Assembly (NCBI GenBank): GCA_021783515.1
Contig: JAJXTV010000030.1
Coordinates: forward strand, 1-46,448
DNA from: Nitrospirota bacterium
GTDB taxonomy: Bacteria; Nitrospirota; Thermodesulfovibrionia; Thermodesulfovibrionales; UBA6898
DNA: 46,448 nucleotides
Direction of reading: 5' to 3'
Below are positions 8,175-17,532 of the stretch, one piece after another. Every line of letters starts with the position of its first letter. The stretch's first letter is position 1. A program made the position numbers and the translations under genes. The notes under the pieces are model-generated. The model worked only from the letters and a program-made list of their open reading frames with translations, was not told the origin of the DNA and did not search any database.

Positions 8175-9229
8175 AATCCGGAAACAAAAGGTTAATAACC
8201 GCTGCGTTTATTGTCACTTTGGTTATTATTGCGGCATTTTTCTTATTAACCGGCGAAAGAAGGAAGGACAATGAAGAAACCGCTAATACCCAAAAGGGCC
8301 CCCAGCCATCGGCCTATACGGTGACTATAAGCGAAGAGTCACAAAAGACGGGCGGCATAACTACGGCGGCGCTGAAGCCGGGATCCTATAAAAGACAGAT
8401 AACAGCTTATGGAAGCGTCCTTCCGCCTGACGGGCTTAACGCTTCGCGCAAAAGTTATATCGCCGCGGCGGCCGGGCTTGAGAAAGCGGAAGCGCAACTA
8501 AAGGCCTCGGAACAAGAGTATGAAAGGCTGAAGGTGCTCAACGCCAACGACAAAAATGTCTCCGACCGGGCGCTCCAGGGCGCGGCGGCCAGGCTTGCCG
8601 CCGACAAGGCGGAAGAGGCCCATGCGCGCGGCGGGCTGCAGTCGGCAAAAGACGAGATAGGCCTCAAATGGGGCCCAATTCTCTCCGGATGGATATTCGA
8701 TTATTCGGCCCCTCTCTTAAGGCTCCTTGGGACAAAAGACGTCCTGGTGCAAGTCACTGTCCCTCCGGCGAGCCCGATTCAGGGTATCACGAAGGACATA
8801 GTTATAGAGCCCCCGGCCGGCAGCTCAATCCCTGCAAGGTTTGTCTCGCGGGCCACCGGCACTGACCCGCGATTACAAGGGATAAGTTTCATATACATTG
8901 CCTCTTCCAGCTCCGGCAGCCTCGTCCCGGGAATGGAAGTTACAGCGCAAATGCCCACAGCACAGGCGCAAACCGGTTTTCTTGTGCCGTTTTCTGCTGT
9001 GGTATGGCTCCAGGACAAGGCATGGGTTTATATAAAGAAAACGGGGACCGGCTTTTCCAGAGTAGAAGTGCCGACGTCAACCCAGGTAAACGAGGACTAT
9101 TTCGTCTCCGGGATTTTTTCTCCCGGAGACGAGCTTGTGGTTAAAGGCGCCCAAGCCCTGTTATCGGAAGAGAACACGCCAAAGGCAAAAAGCGGAGGCG
9201 GGGAAGAAGAGGAAGGGGACGAGGATTGA
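8171..9229 (+). CDS. RND membrane-fusion (periplasmic adaptor) protein, short form
   Basis: The 352-residue adaptor should bridge the inner-membrane pump and the TolC channel. It has an N-terminal membrane segment (about 7-27), a coiled-coil hairpin rich in Ala, Glu and Lys (about 95-165), and beta-barrel and membrane-proximal parts ending at VVWLQDKAWVYIKKTG. Oddly, the chain goes from ITAYGSVLPPDGLN almost straight into the hairpin. The usual first lipoyl half-motif (G-x-V-x-x-L-x-V-x-x-G-x-x-V-x-x-G-Q) is not visible, so the protein is shorter than most CusB/CzcB relatives. The C-terminus is an acidic, glycine-rich tail. It overlaps the gene before (ATGA) and the gene after. Confidence 0.88.
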   Translation: MKSGNKRLITAAFIVTLVIIAAFFLLTGERRKDNEETANTQKGPQPSAYTVTISEESQKTGGITTAALKPGSYKRQITAYGSVLPPDGLNASRKSYIAAAAGLEKAEAQLKASEQEYERLKVLNANDKNVSDRALQGAAARLAADKAEEAHARGGLQSAKDEIGLKWGPILSGWIFDYSAPLLRLLGTKDVLVQVTVPPASPIQGITKDIVIEPPAGSSIPARFVSRATGTDPRLQGISFIYIASSSSGSLVPGMEVTAQMPTAQAQTGFLVPFSAVVWLQDKAWVYIKKTGTGFSRVEVPTSTQVNEDYFVSGIFSPGDELVVKGAQALLSEENTPKAKSGGGEEEEGDED

Positions 9230-12200
9230 ATGCTGAAGCTGGATATCACGGCATGCTGGGAACAATCGTCCGGTTTGCTCTTCGCCGCCGGGGCGTAATC
9301 ATAGCGCTTGCCGCTATCTTCCTTGGTTACAGCGCCTATTCACTTACTAAAGCCCGCTATGATGTCTTTCCGGAGTTTGCCGCGCCGCAGGTGACAATCC
9401 ATTCAGAGGCGCCGGGGTTCTCTCCGGAGCAGGCAGAGGCGCTCATCACTCTTCCCGTCGAAACGGCCGTAAGCGGAGTGGGCGGGGTGGCCTCCGTATT
9501 ATCAAAATCGATACAAGGGCTGTCGGTCGTCAATATCTACTTCAAAACCGGCACTGACGTCTATCTTGCCAGGCAGAAGATTGCGGAGCGCCTCTCTACG
9601 CTTACAGGCCAGCTTCCCAGGGGAATAACGCCTGAGATAACTCCCCTGACATCCTCCACCGGCAATGTGCTCGTAATCGGCCTCACTTCCTCCAAATTCT
9701 CTCCGATGCAAGTGAGGACCGTTGCGGACTGGACGATAAGGCCGCGGCTTCTGGCGGTGCCGGGCGTTTCCAAGGTGGCAATATTCGGAAGTCAGGGCAG
9801 TGAGCTCCAGGTGCAGGTCCTTCCGGACCGCCTGATAAGATACAACACATCTCTCGAAGACGTGATATCCGCTGCCACAAAAGCCACCGGCATCGAAGGC
9901 GCGGGGTTCATCGATAGTCCAAACCAGCGAATAACGATTCGCAGCGACGGCCAGGCACTAACCGCGAAGGAGCTTGCCCAAACGGTCCTTCTGCATAAAA
10001 ATGGCGCAAATGTGACGCTGGGGGACGTGGCCAGCGTGGTGGAAGCCCCGGCCCCCCAGATCGGGGGGGCACTGATAAACGGCAAGCCAGGCATACTCAT
10101 GGTAGCCTCGGCGCAGTATGGCGCAAACACACTGGAGGTAACAAGGGGTCTGGAAAAGGCAACGGAGGAGCTCAGCCCGGCGCTTCTTAAACAAGGGATC
10201 ACCCTCCATCCGAATCTGTTCCGCGCCGCGGATTTCATCGAAACCGCGCTTCACAATATAAGCTCCGCTCTCATAATTGGAGCGCTCCTTGTCATCATAG
10301 TGCTTTTCCTTTACCTGTTTAACTTGAGGGCCGCTGCCATCTCCTGTACGGCAATACCTCTTTCGCTGCTTGGGTCGGTCGTTATACTGGAGCGCATGGG
10401 CCTGAGCCTGAATACCATGACTATCGGTGGATTGGCAATCGCCATAGGCGAGGTAGTGGACGATGCCGTGATAGACGTGGAAAACATATTAAGGCGTCTG
10501 AGGGAAAACCATCTGGCCAAAGAGCCGCGCCCGGCGCTGCAGGTCGTGTATGAAGCCTCCGTGGAAGTGAGGAGCGCCGTGGTCTATGCCACTTTTGCTG
10601 TCGTGATGGTCTTTATCCCGGTGCTTACCATGTCGGGAGTATCAGGCAGGTTCTTTGCGCCCCTTGGGCTCTCCTATATATTTGCTATCCTCGCCTCCCT
10701 GCTGGTTGCGCTTACAGTGACGCCGGCCCTGTCGCTTCTCATGCTGGGCAGAAGAGAGCTGCCGGGGGAAGACCCGCCCGCAGTCCGCTGGACAAAGGCA
10801 CGCTATACAAAGATCATCCATGCCGCGGAAAGGCATCCAAAAGCGGTCATGGCTGGGGCCGGCCTCCTCATAACGGCAGCACTCGTTATCTTGCCATTCC
10901 TTAAGAGCCGTTTTTTGCCCGAACTGATCGAGGGAAATTTCATAATACACGTATCTGCCATCCCCGGGACCTCTTTACGGGAGAACTTGCGGGCCGGGTC
11001 GCTTTTGGCCGACAGGCTCACCCGGCTGCCCTATGTGCGCTCGGTCGCCCAGCGCGCCGGCAGGGCCGAAGAAGGCGAGGAGGCCAGGGGGACAAACGCA
11101 AGCGAATACGATCTTACTCTAAGATCCCTTGATAAAAAGGGGTTCGACCGAGCAAAAAGGCAGATCGGGGAGCTCGTCAAAAAATTCCCCGGCCTGACCA
11201 CCTCGGTGGACACCTTCCTCACGGAAAGGATAGGCGAGACCATATCAGGTTTCAGGGCACCGGTTGTCGTTAACATATACGGCAATGATCTTGCCGTGCT
11301 CGATCAGAAGGCCGCCCAGGTGGCGGACATATTGCGCGGCATCCGCGGAGCCGCTGACGTTAGACTTCAGGCCCCGCCTGCCTCCCCTGAGTTATCGCTC
11401 AAGCTCGACAAGCGAGGCCTTGCCCGGTGGGGATTTGACTCAGTAGAAGTGCTTGACGCAATACATACAGCCTACGCGGGAAAGACAGTGGGACAGATAT
11501 TTCAGGGAAACAGGGTCTTTAACGTATCTGTAATCCTCGACCCGCGAAGCAGGAAGAGCATAACAGATGTGCGCAGTCTGCCCCTGCGCAATCAGGATGG
11601 CACTTACGTAAGCCTTGGCCAACTGGCCGATTTGCGCGAGATGCCGGCCAGGTTTATCATACTTCACCAGGAGGCGCAGCGCGTGCAGACCGTCACCTGC
11701 CGGGTAACGGGCAGGAACCTCGGCTCTTTCGTGGCGGAAACCCAAAAAGCCTTCTCTGCCCAGGTAACGCTTCCGTACGGCACCTACGTCGATATCGGGG
11801 GCGCGGCAAAAGAGCAGGCCCGCGCAAAAAGAGACCTGTTAGCCCACTCGGCCATTGCAGCGCTGGGGATAATCATTCTTCTTTCCGTTGTGACGGTAAG
11901 CTACAAAAATCTTCTGCTGGTACTTCTTAACCTGCCCTTCGCCCTTGCCGGGGGAGTTTTTGTGGCCTTTGTCACGGGAGGGGTCCTCTCCATAGGCTCG
12001 CTCGTGGGTTTCGTGACCCTTTTTGGAATAACCCTGCGCAATTCCGTCATGCTCATTTCCCACTACGAGCACCTTGTCCGAAATGAAAATATGCCCTGGG
12101 GGCTTGAAACAGCCGTGCGGGGCGCGTCCGAGCGCTTGGCGCCTATCCTCATGACGGCATCAGTCGCAGCCCTGGGTCTTCTGCCTCTTGCCCTTGGAAG

Positions 12201-12345
12201 CGGGGCGCCGGGCCGGGAAATAGAGGGACCCCTGGCGCAGATAATACTTGGAGGCCTTGTAACCTCGACCCTGCTTAACCTGCTTGTAATACCAACGCTT
12301 GCGCTTCGGTTCGGGCGGTTCGAAAAAAATTCCGAGGAGCTTTAA
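9226..12345 (+). CDS. RND efflux pump, CusA/CzcA (heavy-metal efflux) type
   Basis: At 1039 residues this is a full-length inner-membrane RND proton antiporter with two six-helix repeats and large periplasmic loops (for example YDVFPEFAAPQVTIHSEAPG after helix 1). Transmembrane helix 4 reads GEVVDDAVIDVEN, with Asp412, Asp413, Asp417 and Glu419. Relative to the CzcA pattern DFGLIVDGAVI, the first Asp is an Ala. This weakens a specific cation prediction, and the substrate may not be a metal. The start is taken as TTG 9226, because AGGAAGGGG lies just before it and it overlaps the adaptor stop. An ATG at 9253 is the alternative. It ends 17 bp from the end of the convergent hyf-like operon. Confidence 0.93.
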   Translation: MNAEAGYHGMLGTIVRFALRRRGVIIALAAIFLGYSAYSLTKARYDVFPEFAAPQVTIHSEAPGFSPEQAEALITLPVETAVSGVGGVASVLSKSIQGLSVVNIYFKTGTDVYLARQKIAERLSTLTGQLPRGITPEITPLTSSTGNVLVIGLTSSKFSPMQVRTVADWTIRPRLLAVPGVSKVAIFGSQGSELQVQVLPDRLIRYNTSLEDVISAATKATGIEGAGFIDSPNQRITIRSDGQALTAKELAQTVLLHKNGANVTLGDVASVVEAPAPQIGGALINGKPGILMVASAQYGANTLEVTRGLEKATEELSPALLKQGITLHPNLFRAADFIETALHNISSALIIGALLVIIVLFLYLFNLRAAAISCTAIPLSLLGSVVILERMGLSLNTMTIGGLAIAIGEVVDDAVIDVENILRRLRENHLAKEPRPALQVVYEASVEVRSAVVYATFAVVMVFIPVLTMSGVSGRFFAPLGLSYIFAILASLLVALTVTPALSLLMLGRRELPGEDPPAVRWTKARYTKIIHAAERHPKAVMAGAGLLITAALVILPFLKSRFLPELIEGNFIIHVSAIPGTSLRENLRAGSLLADRLTRLPYVRSVAQRAGRAEEGEEARGTNASEYDLTLRSLDKKGFDRAKRQIGELVKKFPGLTTSVDTFLTERIGETISGFRAPVVVNIYGNDLAVLDQKAAQVADILRGIRGAADVRLQAPPASPELSLKLDKRGLARWGFDSVEVLDAIHTAYAGKTVGQIFQGNRVFNVSVILDPRSRKSITDVRSLPLRNQDGTYVSLGQLADLREMPARFIILHQEAQRVQTVTCRVTGRNLGSFVAETQKAFSAQVTLPYGTYVDIGGAAKEQARAKRDLLAHSAIAALGIIILLSVVTVSYKNLLLVLLNLPFALAGGVFVAFVTGGVLSIGSLVGFVTLFGITLRNSVMLISHYEHLVRNENMPWGLETAVRGASERLAPILMTASVAALGLLPLALGSGAPGREIEGPLAQIILGGLVTSTLLNLLVIPTLALRFGRFEKNSEEL

Positions 12346-12362
12346 TGGACGACAGGTCCAGA

Positions 12363-12893
12363 CTATCGGGACTTGCGCCTTTCGGGCCTTCCAAGCAATC
12401 GCGTCAGACCTTCCATGAGCTGTAGGGGAGTGGGAGGGCAACCGGGGATGCGGGCGTCGACGGGGAGCACCTTGTCGATGCCTCCGAGCGAGGCATAGGT
12501 CTCTCCGAATATGCCGCCGTTACAGGCGCAGTCCCCGACCGCAACGACGAGCTTCGGGGGAGGGGTCGAGACATATGTCCTTCTCAGCGCTATCTCCATG
12601 TTCCTCGTGACCGGCCCCGTCACGAGAAGCAGGTCTGCGAAACGCGGAGACGCCGTAAAATGGATGCCGTACTTTTCGCAGTTATAGATCGGGTTGTTGA
12701 TCGCGTGGATCTCCAGTTCGCAGCCGTTACAGGAGCCGGCGTCCACCTGCCTGATCGTGATCGACCGTCTGAAGCGCTCCCTGACCGCCTCTTCGAGCTT
12801 CAGCCCGACAGTCTCGACTTCCGCTGCCGCCCCTTCCGGAAGCGGCTCGGTAACGATGCCCGTGCGGAATATCTGGCGAAGTATTCTAATCAT
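12363..12893 (-). CDS. hyfI: Hydrogenase-4-like small Fe-S subunit (NuoB/HyfI family)
   Basis: The 176-residue protein carries the four ligands of the proximal (N2-type) 4Fe-4S cluster: CNGCE, GDCACNGG and GCPPTP. In complex I and group 4 hydrogenases this subunit passes electrons to or from the large subunit at the membrane interface. It is the last gene of a six-gene operon and overlaps the large-subunit gene as ATGA. The cluster site is intact even though the partner large subunit has lost its NiFe ligands. That fits the hydrogenase-related complexes called Ehr, or a complex I-like quinone reaction, rather than hydrogen turnover. Confidence 0.92.
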   Translation of the reverse strand: MIRILRQIFRTGIVTEPLPEGAAAEVETVGLKLEEAVRERFRRSITIRQVDAGSCNGCELEIHAINNPIYNCEKYGIHFTASPRFADLLLVTGPVTRNMEIALRRTYVSTPPPKLVVAVGDCACNGGIFGETYASLGGIDKVLPVDARIPGCPPTPLQLMEGLTRLLGRPERRKSR

Positions 12894-14473
12894 AAATCAT
12901 GCCCCGAATACGACTGATTGAAGCTCTTGTTGCAGAGCGGGAAGTCCGGCACGATGTTGCCGTGTATCGCCTGCTCGAGCCCGATCCAGTTGACGCTGGA
13001 AGGGTCCCGCACCATGCACCGGTTCACCTCGCCCGCCGGACCTGACTGGAGCCAGTAGATGATCTCTCCGCGCCACCCTTCGACGGCAGCGAAGCCCGCC
13101 TTGTCGGGAGCGGGCGTCCCGCAGGGGGCGGCAATCTCCCCGGAAGGCAAGTGTTCGAGTATCCATCTGAGGATCCTGACCGACTCCCGCACCTCCTGTA
13201 TCCTGACCCAGGTCCGCGCATGGACGTCACCGGTGATCATCACCGGCACCCCGAGTTCGAGCCTGTCATACTGGTCGTACGGCGGGAAGGGGTTGAAGAT
13301 GCGGCAGTCGAGGTTCAGCCCGCTCGCCCGGGCCACGATCCCCACCGCGCATATCTCCCTCGCCTTTTCGGGGGTGAGTATCCCGGTGTTCCTTACCCTG
13401 TCTTCCAAAGAAGGGTTCTCATCATAAATAACGACGAGCCGCTCGAAATCCCCCGAGAGCATGTCGAGCTCCGAAAGGACCGCCTCCCTGCCGGCCGGGT
13501 CGATATCGGCCGCAACCCCTCCGGGGATCACCCTGTCCATGATGAAGCGATGGCCGAAGAGCTGGTGGTTCGTGCGGAGGAGCATCTCCTTCAGCCTCAT
13601 CATCTGATAGAGCATGAACGCAAAGGCCGCATCGTTGCAGATCGCGCCTATGTCCCCGAGATGGTTCGCGATGCGCTCCCGTTCGAGAAAAAGCGCCCGG
13701 AGCCAGTGCGCCCTTTCCGGGACGTCGCAACCCGCCATCGATTCGAGCGCCATGCAGTATCCAAGCCCGTGCGCCACCGTCGTGTCGCCCGAGACGCGGG
13801 CCGCCAGACGGGCGCCTTCCTCCCAGGAGAGCGACTCGAACCTTTTCTCTATCCCCTTGTGCACATAGCCGAGCCTTTCTTCGAGGTTCAGCACGTCCTC
13901 GCCAATCGCCTGGAAGCGAAAATGGCCGGGCTCGATGATGCCCGCGTGGACCGGACCGACCGGGATCTCATAGACTCCCTCTCCTTCAGCCTTGATCCAC
14001 TGGTATTCACCTTCGACCCTCGGCAGCGGCTTCGAGGAGTCGAAGGATTTCCTCAGCGGCCAGGCGTCCGCCGGCCAGTCCTCGAACTTGATCCAGGGCC
14101 TCGTGTCGGGATGGTCGAGCGGCGTGACCCCCATCAGGCTCTGTATCTGGCGCTCAAACCGCCACGCAGGCAAAAACTGTTTCGCGAGGCTCGGGAACTC
14201 CGGGGCCCCGGCCGGCGCTTCGGTCTTTACGATCAGATATTCGTGGCCCCAGCGGTAGCACGCGAATATCGCGTACCCCCTGCCCAAGGGCGTCTCGTCG
14301 GCAGCCCATTCCGCCACGAGCAGCGCGTAGGCCTTCTTCATCGCCTTCGCCGCGTCTACGAACTTCTCCCGGGGGACCGAGCAATAAACGGTCCGCGCCG
14401 GATGCTGATACCCCTCGATAAACTGCACTTCCCCGCCGAGCTGCGCCGAAATCGCGTCTTTCAGTATGCTCAT
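12890..14473 (-). CDS. hyfG: Hydrogenase-4-like large subunit (NuoCD/HyfG fusion) lacking NiFe cysteines
   Basis: The 527-residue protein fuses a NuoC-like domain (about 1-150) to a NuoD-like domain (about 165-527). Where NiFe hydrogenases have RxCGxC, this has RVSGDT (Ser228 and Thr231 in place of both Cys). Where they have DPCxxC near the C-terminus, it has DFPLCNKSF with a single Cys514 out of register. A NiFe centre therefore cannot be bound in the usual way. The ATG at 14473 begins MSILKDAISAQL; an open frame continues upstream to 15133 but is antisense-like filler over the preceding gene. It overlaps neighbours on both sides. The likely role is the redox or conformational core of an energy-converting, hydrogenase-related complex whose substrate is not evident. 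Confidence 0.9.
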   Translation of the reverse strand: MSILKDAISAQLGGEVQFIEGYQHPARTVYCSVPREKFVDAAKAMKKAYALLVAEWAADETPLGRGYAIFACYRWGHEYLIVKTEAPAGAPEFPSLAKQFLPAWRFERQIQSLMGVTPLDHPDTRPWIKFEDWPADAWPLRKSFDSSKPLPRVEGEYQWIKAEGEGVYEIPVGPVHAGIIEPGHFRFQAIGEDVLNLEERLGYVHKGIEKRFESLSWEEGARLAARVSGDTTVAHGLGYCMALESMAGCDVPERAHWLRALFLERERIANHLGDIGAICNDAAFAFMLYQMMRLKEMLLRTNHQLFGHRFIMDRVIPGGVAADIDPAGREAVLSELDMLSGDFERLVVIYDENPSLEDRVRNTGILTPEKAREICAVGIVARASGLNLDCRIFNPFPPYDQYDRLELGVPVMITGDVHARTWVRIQEVRESVRILRWILEHLPSGEIAAPCGTPAPDKAGFAAVEGWRGEIIYWLQSGPAGEVNRCMVRDPSSVNWIGLEQAIHGNIVPDFPLCNKSFNQSYSGHDL

Positions 14474-15918
14474 TTCAGCAGCTCCACCGCGGTATGAAAC
14501 CACTGGTTCAGGAAGTGCGGCATATACACCCCGATAAGAAGGACAAGCGCCATATGGAGCAGGACCGGCAGATTGGCGACGGTCATAGGCTTCTGATAAG
14601 AGGGGACCTCTCCTGCAACCATAGGCTGGACCTTCCGGTAGAGCGCAGCGAAGGCGACGCCGAGCCCGAGAAGGAGAAAAGGCGTCAGAAGCGGCGCGTC
14701 CTTGATCGTTGCGGTGAGGATGAGGAACTCGCTCGTAAAGACGCCGAACGGCGGCATGCCCGCAATCGCCATCACTCCGAACATCAACCCCCAGCCGACG
14801 AGGGGGTTGCCCTTGATCAGTCCTCTTATCCTGTCCATCTCCTGGGTGCGGTGCATCTGTGAGGCATGCCCGACGGTGAAGAAGATCGAGGACTTGGCGA
14901 GGCTGTGGACGAGCATGTGTAGAAGGCCGCCGAATGTCGCGATCGGCCCGCCGAGGCCGAAGGCGAAGGTTGCGATCCCCATATGTTCGATCGAAGAATA
15001 CGAGAACATCCGCTTGATGTCCTTCTGTCTCAGGAGCGAAAACGCCGCCACGAGGATCGAAAGGAGGCCGAAACCCATCATGATGTCGCCGGCGTGATGC
15101 GTGCCGGTCGAGCCGTCCACGAGCACCTTGCACCGCACGAGCGCATAGAGCGCCACGTTCAGGAGGAGCCCCGAAAGCACGGCCGAGATCGGCGTGGGGC
15201 CCTCGCTGTGCGCGTCGGGCAGCCAGTTGTGAAGAGGCACAAGGCCGACCTTGGTGCCGTAGCCGACCATCAGAAAGACGAAGGCGAGCGAGAGGACCGT
15301 CGGCTCGAGCTTGTCGCTTACGAGACTCAGGTTCGTCCAGAGGAGCGCATCACCCCCCTCACCGAGCACCTTCTCTGCGGCGAAATACAGGAGCACCGTG
15401 CCGAAGAGCGCCTGGGCGATGCCGACGCCGCAGAGTATGAAGTATTTCCATGCCGCCTCGATCGCGGTCGGCGTGCGGTAGAGCGAGACGAGGAGCACGG
15501 TCGAAAGCGTCGCCAGCTCCATCGCGATCCAGAGCACGCCGACGTTGTTCGTCAGCAGGCAAAGGAGCATCGCGAAGATGAAGACCTGAAACATCGCGTG
15601 ATAAAACCGCATCCCGAGATGTCCGACCCTGCCGTGTTCGCGCTCCCTCCGCATGTATCTCCTGCTGAAGACGGCGGTCGTCATCGAGACAAACGAGGTG
15701 AGGACGGCAAGATAGACGTTAAAGGCATCGACGAAGAAGAACTTTCCGCCGGCAAGGGACGGCCCCTGCAGATAGACCTGAAAGGCAAGCCCCAGACCGG
15801 CCGCAAAATTGAGCACGGAGCCGAGGATATTGATCTCGGGCGCATATCTCCTGTCGCCGACGAAGGCCAGGACCACCGACGCAAAGAGAGGCACCCCGAG
15901 CAGGATGAGAAGCATCAT
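14470..15918 (-). CDS. hyfF: Hydrogenase-4-like antiporter subunit (HyfF/NuoN type)
   Basis: The 482-residue, roughly 13- to 14-helix protein belongs to the Mrp-antiporter-like proton pump family. The conserved helix-5 Glu is Glu134 (WIAMELATLS). The first channel Lys is Lys223 (GYGTKVGLVPLH), and HNWLPDAHSEGPTPISA follows as expected. Where the sister subunit HyfB has Lys262 (SGVMLKTAIY), this subunit has Asn254 (SGLLLNVALY). It starts in an ATGA overlap with hyfE and ends in an ATGA overlap with hyfG. Together with HyfB it gives the complex two antiporter-like arms. Confidence 0.92.
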   Translation of the reverse strand: MMLLILLGVPLFASVVLAFVGDRRYAPEINILGSVLNFAAGLGLAFQVYLQGPSLAGGKFFFVDAFNVYLAVLTSFVSMTTAVFSRRYMRREREHGRVGHLGMRFYHAMFQVFIFAMLLCLLTNNVGVLWIAMELATLSTVLLVSLYRTPTAIEAAWKYFILCGVGIAQALFGTVLLYFAAEKVLGEGGDALLWTNLSLVSDKLEPTVLSLAFVFLMVGYGTKVGLVPLHNWLPDAHSEGPTPISAVLSGLLLNVALYALVRCKVLVDGSTGTHHAGDIMMGFGLLSILVAAFSLLRQKDIKRMFSYSSIEHMGIATFAFGLGGPIATFGGLLHMLVHSLAKSSIFFTVGHASQMHRTQEMDRIRGLIKGNPLVGWGLMFGVMAIAGMPPFGVFTSEFLILTATIKDAPLLTPFLLLGLGVAFAALYRKVQPMVAGEVPSYQKPMTVANLPVLLHMALVLLIGVYMPHFLNQWFHTAVELLK

Positions 15919-16583
15919 CAGTCGCCCTCTTTCAGTCTTGCCATCTGCTCGACATCCAGACTGTCAAAGGTGGTGTGGATATGGAAGAAGAATATCCCGA
16001 AGATGAAGGCGGCGATCAGCACGTCGAGGGCGACGCCGAGTTCCACGACGAGCGGCATTCCATAGGTCGCGCTGGTGGCCGCAAAGAAAAGCCCGTTTTC
16101 CATCGCAAGGAAACCGATGATCTGGGTGACGGCATGCCTTCTCGTGATCATCATCAGGAGGCCGATCATGACCGTCGCAAGCGCAATCGCCAGGACGGAA
16201 CGCGTCACGAGGGTGGATATCTCCCGCACCGGCGCGGTGAGGTGATAGGAGAAGATGACGAGCGCAATGCCGATCAGCATCGTCATAGGCACGTTGACGA
16301 CCGTCTCGACCTCCTTCTGGATCTTGAGCCTCTGGATCAGGACATGCAGGATGTAGGGCAGGAGGAACACCTTGAGGGAAAGCGTCAGGAGAGAAGAGAT
16401 GTAGAGGTGATGCTTCCCCGCCACGAACCCGACCACGGCGGTGCTGATCGAAAGGAAAAGCCCCTGCCAGGCGAAGAGGTGGATAAGCCCGTACATCCTC
16501 CTCTGCACCAGCATGCCGAAGGCACACAGGAGCACAAGCGCCGCAAGGAAACTGATGATCTGTGCCGCAACCGCAAGGTTCAT
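15918..16583 (-). CDS. hyfE: Hydrogenase-4-like membrane subunit (HyfE)
   Basis: The 221-residue membrane protein has about six to seven helices. The N-terminal part resembles NuoK-type subunits (for example AITQIIGFLAMENG-like segment RHAVTQIIGFLAMENGLFFA). HyfE proteins occur only in hydrogenase-4-type and related complexes and sit beside the antiporter subunits in the membrane arm. It lies 4 bp after hyfC and overlaps hyfF as ATGA. Its presence separates this complex from the simpler Ech type. Confidence 0.88.
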   Translation of the reverse strand: MNLAVAAQIISFLAALVLLCAFGMLVQRRMYGLIHLFAWQGLFLSISTAVVGFVAGKHHLYISSLLTLSLKVFLLPYILHVLIQRLKIQKEVETVVNVPMTMLIGIALVIFSYHLTAPVREISTLVTRSVLAIALATVMIGLLMMITRRHAVTQIIGFLAMENGLFFAATSATYGMPLVVELGVALDVLIAAFIFGIFFFHIHTTFDSLDVEQMARLKEGD

Positions 16584-16587
16584 TCGT

Positions 16588-17532
16588 TCACTCCAGAATA
16601 AAGTACGACAACATCCCGAGCGTCGCCAGCAGGAAAGCGGACCCGAGAAATTCCGTCAGCCTGAAAAGCCGCATCTTCGCCAGCCCGGTCTCGATCAGGA
16701 CGAGGCCCGCCCCTACCACCCCGAGCTTCAGCAGCATAAAAAAGAATGCGGCGCCCACCGCGATCAAATCGGCGGAGGAGGCGATGCCCCACGGGGCGAA
16801 AACGGCGATGCCGAGCGAGGTAAAGAGAAAGAGCTTCATCATCGAGGCCCATTCGATCAGCGCAAGGTGCCGGCCCGAATATTCGAGGATCATCGCCTCG
16901 TGGATCATCGTGAGCTCAAGATGCGTCGCCGGGTTGTCCACCGGTATCCTGCCGGTCTCGGCAAGGGTGATGAGGATAAAAGCGAGCAGGGCAAAGAGGA
17001 CCGAGGGCCTCATCACCGACTGGCCGCTCATGACGAGCTGCGCCATATGGGAAAGCGAAGTCGACCTGCTCGCAAGCGACATCGTGAAGATTGCCATCAG
17101 CATCGCCGGCTCCGCAAGCGAGGCGATCGTCATCTCCCGGCTCGAGCCCATGCCGCCGAATGCGGTGCCGATATCGAGTCCAGCAAGCGCGGTAAAGAAA
17201 CGGGCGATCGCAAAGAGCGCAACGAGCACGATGACGTCCGCCGTGGCCCCCAGAGGGAGGTCCGTCGAGAGTATCGGAATGATGCCTCCGGCAAGGACCG
17301 CCGTCCCGAAGACGAGATAGGGGGTGAAGCGGAAGATCCATGAGGCGTTTTCCGCCAGCACCACGTCCTTCGAAAAGAGTTTTCTGAGATCGCGGTAAGG
17401 CTGGAACAGGCCGGCAGAGCTCCGGCCCTGAGCCCAGCATTTAAGCACCCTGACCCATCCGACAAACACCGGCCCGACCACAAGAAGGATCAGGACCTGC
17501 AGGATCTCCATCGCAAAGGGGTAAAGGTTCAT
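16588..17532 (-). CDS. hyfC: Hydrogenase-4-like membrane anchor subunit (NuoH/HyfC family)
   Basis: The 314-residue, roughly eight-helix protein is the NuoH-family subunit that couples the Fe-S/large subunit module to the antiporters. Family landmarks include QPYRDLRKLFSKD after helix 1, SREMTIASLAEPAMLM, and the loop ETGRIPVDNPATHLELTMIHE that faces the quinone or active-site region. The true start is the ATG at 17532 (MNLYPFAMEI), which overlaps the hyfB stop as ATGA. The frame is open further upstream, but only in hyfB antiphase. Confidence 0.93.
   Translation of the reverse strand: MNLYPFAMEILQVLILLVVGPVFVGWVRVLKCWAQGRSSAGLFQPYRDLRKLFSKDVVLAENASWIFRFTPYLVFGTAVLAGGIIPILSTDLPLGATADVIVLVALFAIARFFTALAGLDIGTAFGGMGSSREMTIASLAEPAMLMAIFTMSLASRSTSLSHMAQLVMSGQSVMRPSVLFALLAFILITLAETGRIPVDNPATHLELTMIHEAMILEYSGRHLALIEWASMMKLFLFTSLGIAVFAPWGIASSADLIAVGAAFFFMLLKLGVVGAGLVLIETGLAKMRLFRLTEFLGSAFLLATLGMLSYFILE

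Noticed and set aside
13151-14497. Long plus-strand open frame of 448 codons
   Set aside because: It is opposite the HyfG-type gene, with charged, low-complexity translation and no motifs. It is a shadow of a GC-rich gene.
14474-15133. Open frame extending the HyfG-type gene upstream by 220 codons
   Set aside because: It lies over the HyfF-type gene in another frame, has Arg/Ala-rich filler composition, and the conserved NuoC start is at 14473.
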